Under the pieces are notes generated by a model. It had not been told where the DNA came from. It saw only the letters and a list, made by a program, of their open reading frames with translations, and did not search any database. Made by a program: the position numbers and the translations under genes. Shown piece by piece: positions 33,453-36,080 of a DNA stretch of 36,080 bases. The stretch is taken from the NCBI GenBank assembly GCA_900175165.2, contig FWWN02000584.1, positions 1-36,080 on the forward strand. The letters run 5' to 3'. The DNA is from Rhizomucor pusillus (taxonomy: Eukaryota; Mucoromycota; Mucoromycetes; Mucorales; Lichtheimiaceae). Every line of letters starts with the position of its first letter. Within the stretch, counting starts at the first letter, position 1.

Positions 33453-34107
33453 GGAGAGTTATTATTGCAAGGAAAGGGAAAGCCCGCCCAAGAACACCAG
33501 ATCATCCAAGCAGCAGCTGGGTAAGGTTTTGGAGACACACTCCGCGGTTGCTGCCTGTTGCAAATAAACTTTATGCATTGAATCACCTACAGATTCCTTA
33601 GAAGATATATGTTTTCTCAAATAATATACGAAATGAAGGTATGTTCGCAGATCATGAAAAATGGAGTTTTTTTTTTTTTTTTTTNNTATCCAATGAATGG
33701 ATAGCCGCTGATCCTGGTAAGAAAAGAATGATGAAATTTTTTTTTCAAGCTTATGAGCATCAAAATCTTCTATCGCAAGGTCAGGGAGGGGCCTTTGCTA
33801 TGGCTCTTCTTTTTGGCGAGGGTGAACTGTCGATCTATCCTTGCAATGTTTGTGAACTTGCTGCGAGTGTTGCTGCCATGTCTTGTTTTGCAAGAGTCGA
33901 AAATATGCTCGAATTGCTTTACGCCATTCTGGTACTTAGCGACATGGTCATTTTGCCCGCGGCGCTCCCCCCACGGTCCTGTGCTGGACTCCACTATGGC
34001 ACAGCAGTGCTCGCAGCGTGTACGTGTCGATATTTATGTATTTTCGAGTCAACGGAAACACAGGCACGATCGGAAAAGCAGGTAGCCTTGCCACGACTGT
34101 TTCTATC
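33453..34107. other. Repeat-like region upstream of the bZIP gene
   Basis: This holds the bZIP promoter, then a poly-T run ending in a two-base N gap at 33685-33686. A long plus frame (33641-34117) crosses the N gap and shows no domain; it is probably chance. The sequence just to the right (from about 34108) carries a helicase remnant, so much of this may be decayed transposon. Confidence 0.4.
33685..33686. other. Two undetermined bases after a poly-T run
   Basis: NN follows about 18 consecutive T. The true length of the homopolymer, and therefore of any gap, is unknown. Frames crossing this point should not be trusted. Confidence 0.99.
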
Positions 34108-34257
34108 GGTGGCCTAAAACAATCCGAAAGTCTTACAATGCTTGTCCGTAATTTGCATACAACTTGGGACCTATGCAATGGCCTTCGTCTTATTTGCAGA
34201 CGGTTTCCTGCAGCGCATGATTGAAGCCAAAATTGCAGTGGTGAACGTTCAGGTTGG
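34108..34257 (+). pseudogene. Helitron/Pif1-type helicase remnant
   Basis: One frame reads SESLTMLVRNLHTTWDLCNG then LRLICRRF; after a one-base shift near 34207 another reads RMIEAKIAVVNVQVG. Together they match the C-terminal Pif1-like helicase block of Helitron transposons ('VMLLRNLxPxxGLCNGTRLxVxxxxxxVIEAxIxxG'). Upstream Walker motifs and the downstream 'KSQGQ' block were looked for and not found. This is a short, frameshifted fragment. A host Pif1 gene is the alternative, but no other exon supports that. Confidence 0.5.
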
Positions 34258-35575
34258 TAAATCCATCTTGCTATCTTGGTAAATTCTGGTATGTCTTGCA
34301 TAAGTTGTTGCATATCTTATGGTCTAGCATAGAAGTCCATAGATTGCAACTGTTCAGTGAAAGGAGGGAAATTGTTTACATTCATCTGGTAAAATTACTT
34401 TAGTATTCACCCTAATGTCATCTTCTGGAATGTACTTACAGAATGAGGGCATCCGTCCCAAATCGAAGGAAAGAATAAGCTTAAAACATCAAAGTTGTCG
34501 TGAGGGCTTTAAAAACTTTTGAAGTTGTCTGCGTACATTTCGTGAGTTTTTGACTAAATATTGTTGGTTTCGCATTGTTTTTCGGTATCTGGGTTAAATG
34601 AAACGCAATTAGAGGTGTACACCAATAGCGTCATTGTGTAAAATACTTAACTTTTTTTGCATAGAGGGAATAGGCAAGAGATGAGCCGAGTGTGTTGTCA
34701 ATTCTGCAGCTTCCCCTTTCGAGTTATCACGGCTCCTGACGACATGAAGCGGGGTTGGAAGATTAACATGATCATTATATGGGGTTTGCAGCTGTGACGC
34801 AGAGATTTGGAACAATATTACACTTGTCTCATTTTTATAGTTTCTGAAGGTCTACAGCACCTTCGCCGCAGCTTGCAAAGTCGGATGTACGAGATCGTCT
34901 AACAGTGACTCTAGTATTCAAATTGGAAGACGAAGTACTGACTTGGCTATAGACTTCGCTATTCAGGGCACTGGACGTACAGACTTATTTCTCTACTACC
35001 TAAACAGACGTGCGGTACTTTAGAGCACCGTACTTGCAGGAGGCGGTGGCCAGACTATTATACTGGGATTTTGAGGAAATATTTGCGCGGTTGGAAAATC
35101 CTTTTGCGCTTTAGTTGGCTACATTTTGCGCCTACAGAAATCGAATTAACGTTGGACCACTGTAATCTACTGAAATTTGACGACTTACGCTTGCGATATT
35201 CGTGCAAGCCCGTAAGCAGAGCCAGCGCGAAAGGACGCCCCAGGTCGCATAGTACAAGAATTGATAAGCCATTGGCTTTAACGTAAAAGTAGCCTTCTAT
35301 TTTCTTACCTCTCCTATAATTATAAAGTCAGTGCACTTGTTTCATGTAGGCTTATCGACGGAAAACTTACATCCATCTAGTGAAGATTGTATATCTGTCC
35401 CTTCGACAGAATCCTCCTGAGCATCATTGCCTAACATTTCAGCGCTGTGAGTTTTACTGAAAGATACATAACTGTGAGCTCCAATTATTACCAATGATGT
35501 CAGGGGAGTTGCTTGTATTCAGCATGTGTAAAGCAGCTGAATGTCTTGTAAAAGGCGATAGGTGTATACCGTCTA
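34258..35575. other. 1.3 kb without recognisable genes
   Basis: Only short frames are present on both strands. A 71-codon plus frame at 35071-35286 is basic and without a domain. Given the helicase remnant on one side and the TnpB-like remnant on the other, this is probably decayed repeat DNA, but nothing in it can be assigned directly. Confidence 0.4.
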
Positions 35576-36080
35576 TCACCCGGCCAATGCCATTAAGTGC
35601 TTGCAAATTGCCGCCATATAGTCACGGCCTTGTACGGCTCGCCCGGCCCTATACAAAGGATACTTGGTATTCATGCATAAAGAAGCACCATGAGTGGACC
35701 GCTTTTTCTTCTTGCCATCCTTTAGGATGGTTGCCCTGGGTCGCACAACAGGTCCTAGGCACCAGCCGCAGGTTTGAGATGTTCTATATTCTGATGTCAT
35801 GACCACGACTGTGTGTAAATGGTGCTCTTTTCGTATCTTCGTGGCCTTTTAACCGTGCGTTTGTTCCTAAACCTTGGTCGCCGATGAACATAATGGGAAT
35901 AGACTTCTTCCCGGTTTCGCAAACTTCTTTCACGTATGCCCTTTCTGGTGGGGAGTTATAGAAATATTGTAGAGTATCACGGCGTTCACGAAATCGATCC
36001 ACTCCAGATGCAGTCTCGACTTGTGCAGCCACGTCAGCGATTTCCCAGGTACCTCGAGGTACTCTTTTGCTCTTCATCAA
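35576..36080 (-). pseudogene. Fanzor/TnpB-like RNA-guided nuclease relic, C-terminal part, frameshifted
   Basis: The gene enters from the right edge, so only the C-terminal part is present. The first frame contains IPIMFIGDQGLGTNARLKGH. A one-base shift near 35827-35830 (an A4 run on the coding strand where A3 would keep the frame) leads into VVVMTSEYRTSQTCGWC, then ASLCMNTKYPLYRAGRAVQ and GRDYMAAICKHLMA. In TnpB/Fanzor proteins this is the end of the RuvC domain with its inserted zinc finger: 'EYxTSxxCxxC', a later 'CxNxxC', then 'RDxNAA' carrying the last catalytic Asp. The RD is kept, but the last zinc-finger Cys is Tyr (TAT). Family members are known in Mucorales and other eukaryotes, often on transposons. 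This copy is probably inactive, unless the frameshift is an assembly error. Confidence 0.65.

Noticed and set aside
33641..34117. 158-codon plus-strand frame crossing the N gap
   Set aside because: It passes through a homopolymer of uncertain length and two unknown bases, and the residues after that show no recognisable motif.
1..36080. tRNA genes, rRNA, CRISPR arrays, biosynthetic cluster
   Set aside because: I looked for B-box-like sequences, direct-repeat arrays and co-located biosynthetic enzymes and saw none. Hand scanning can miss tRNAs; a tRNA search program would settle it.

Overview
The window is a gene-dense nuclear segment of a fungus, most likely an early-diverging one of the Mucoromycota type. 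The reasons are the very short introns (mostly 50-65 nt) with CTAAC-like branch points, fungal orthologues (Spt5 with TPAW repeats, lipin/Pah1, a Pap1/Yap1-type bZIP with a cysteine-rich domain), and a gene at the left of a lineage-expanded family that I know mainly from Mucorales. The lineage call is inference. Exon boundaries were worked out by hand from reading-frame phase, GT-AG (or GC-AG) ends and conserved protein blocks. Every multi-exon model below closes in frame except the PHD/TFIIS-like gene, whose 5' end I could not place.

Left part (1-9.5 kb), all minus strand: about 1 kb with no recognisable gene; a nine-exon gene with an RPD...GEVK core resembling a PD-(D/E)XK nuclease; a 1.6 kb gap with a possible Tc1-like transposase helix-turn-helix relic; SPT5 (8 exons, 1130 aa); and IMP1, the mitochondrial inner membrane peptidase (5 exons, 173 aa).

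Middle (10-23.5 kb), all plus strand: a DUF1640/MCUR1-like mitochondrial coiled-coil protein head-to-head with IMP1; a CBS-CBS/PB1 tail-anchored protein; mitochondrial 3-hydroxyisobutyryl-CoA hydrolase (valine catabolism); an EDEM-type GH47 protein with a PA domain (ER quality control); and lipin/phosphatidate phosphatase.

Right part (23.7-33.5 kb): a small mitochondrial-looking protein and a small Q/P-rich protein (both minus); a TFIIS-central-domain gene with a decayed-looking PHD region (plus); a secreted Cys-rich protein (minus); about 2.2 kb with no clear gene; a DHHC palmitoyltransferase (plus, 10 exons); a low-complexity basic protein (minus); and a short Pap1-like bZIP (minus). The last 2.5 kb is repeat territory, with a Helitron-type helicase remnant, a two-base N gap and, at the edge, a frameshifted Fanzor/TnpB-like RNA-guided nuclease relic.

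The genes are mostly unrelated housekeeping functions and I see no biosynthetic cluster or operon-like system. The points most worth following are the truncated Pap1 that keeps only the c-CRD, the Fanzor/TnpB relic, three GC-AG introns with the same GCAAGT donor (one of them stopless and a multiple of three, inside the DHHC cysteine-rich domain), and the PD-(D/E)XK-like gene.
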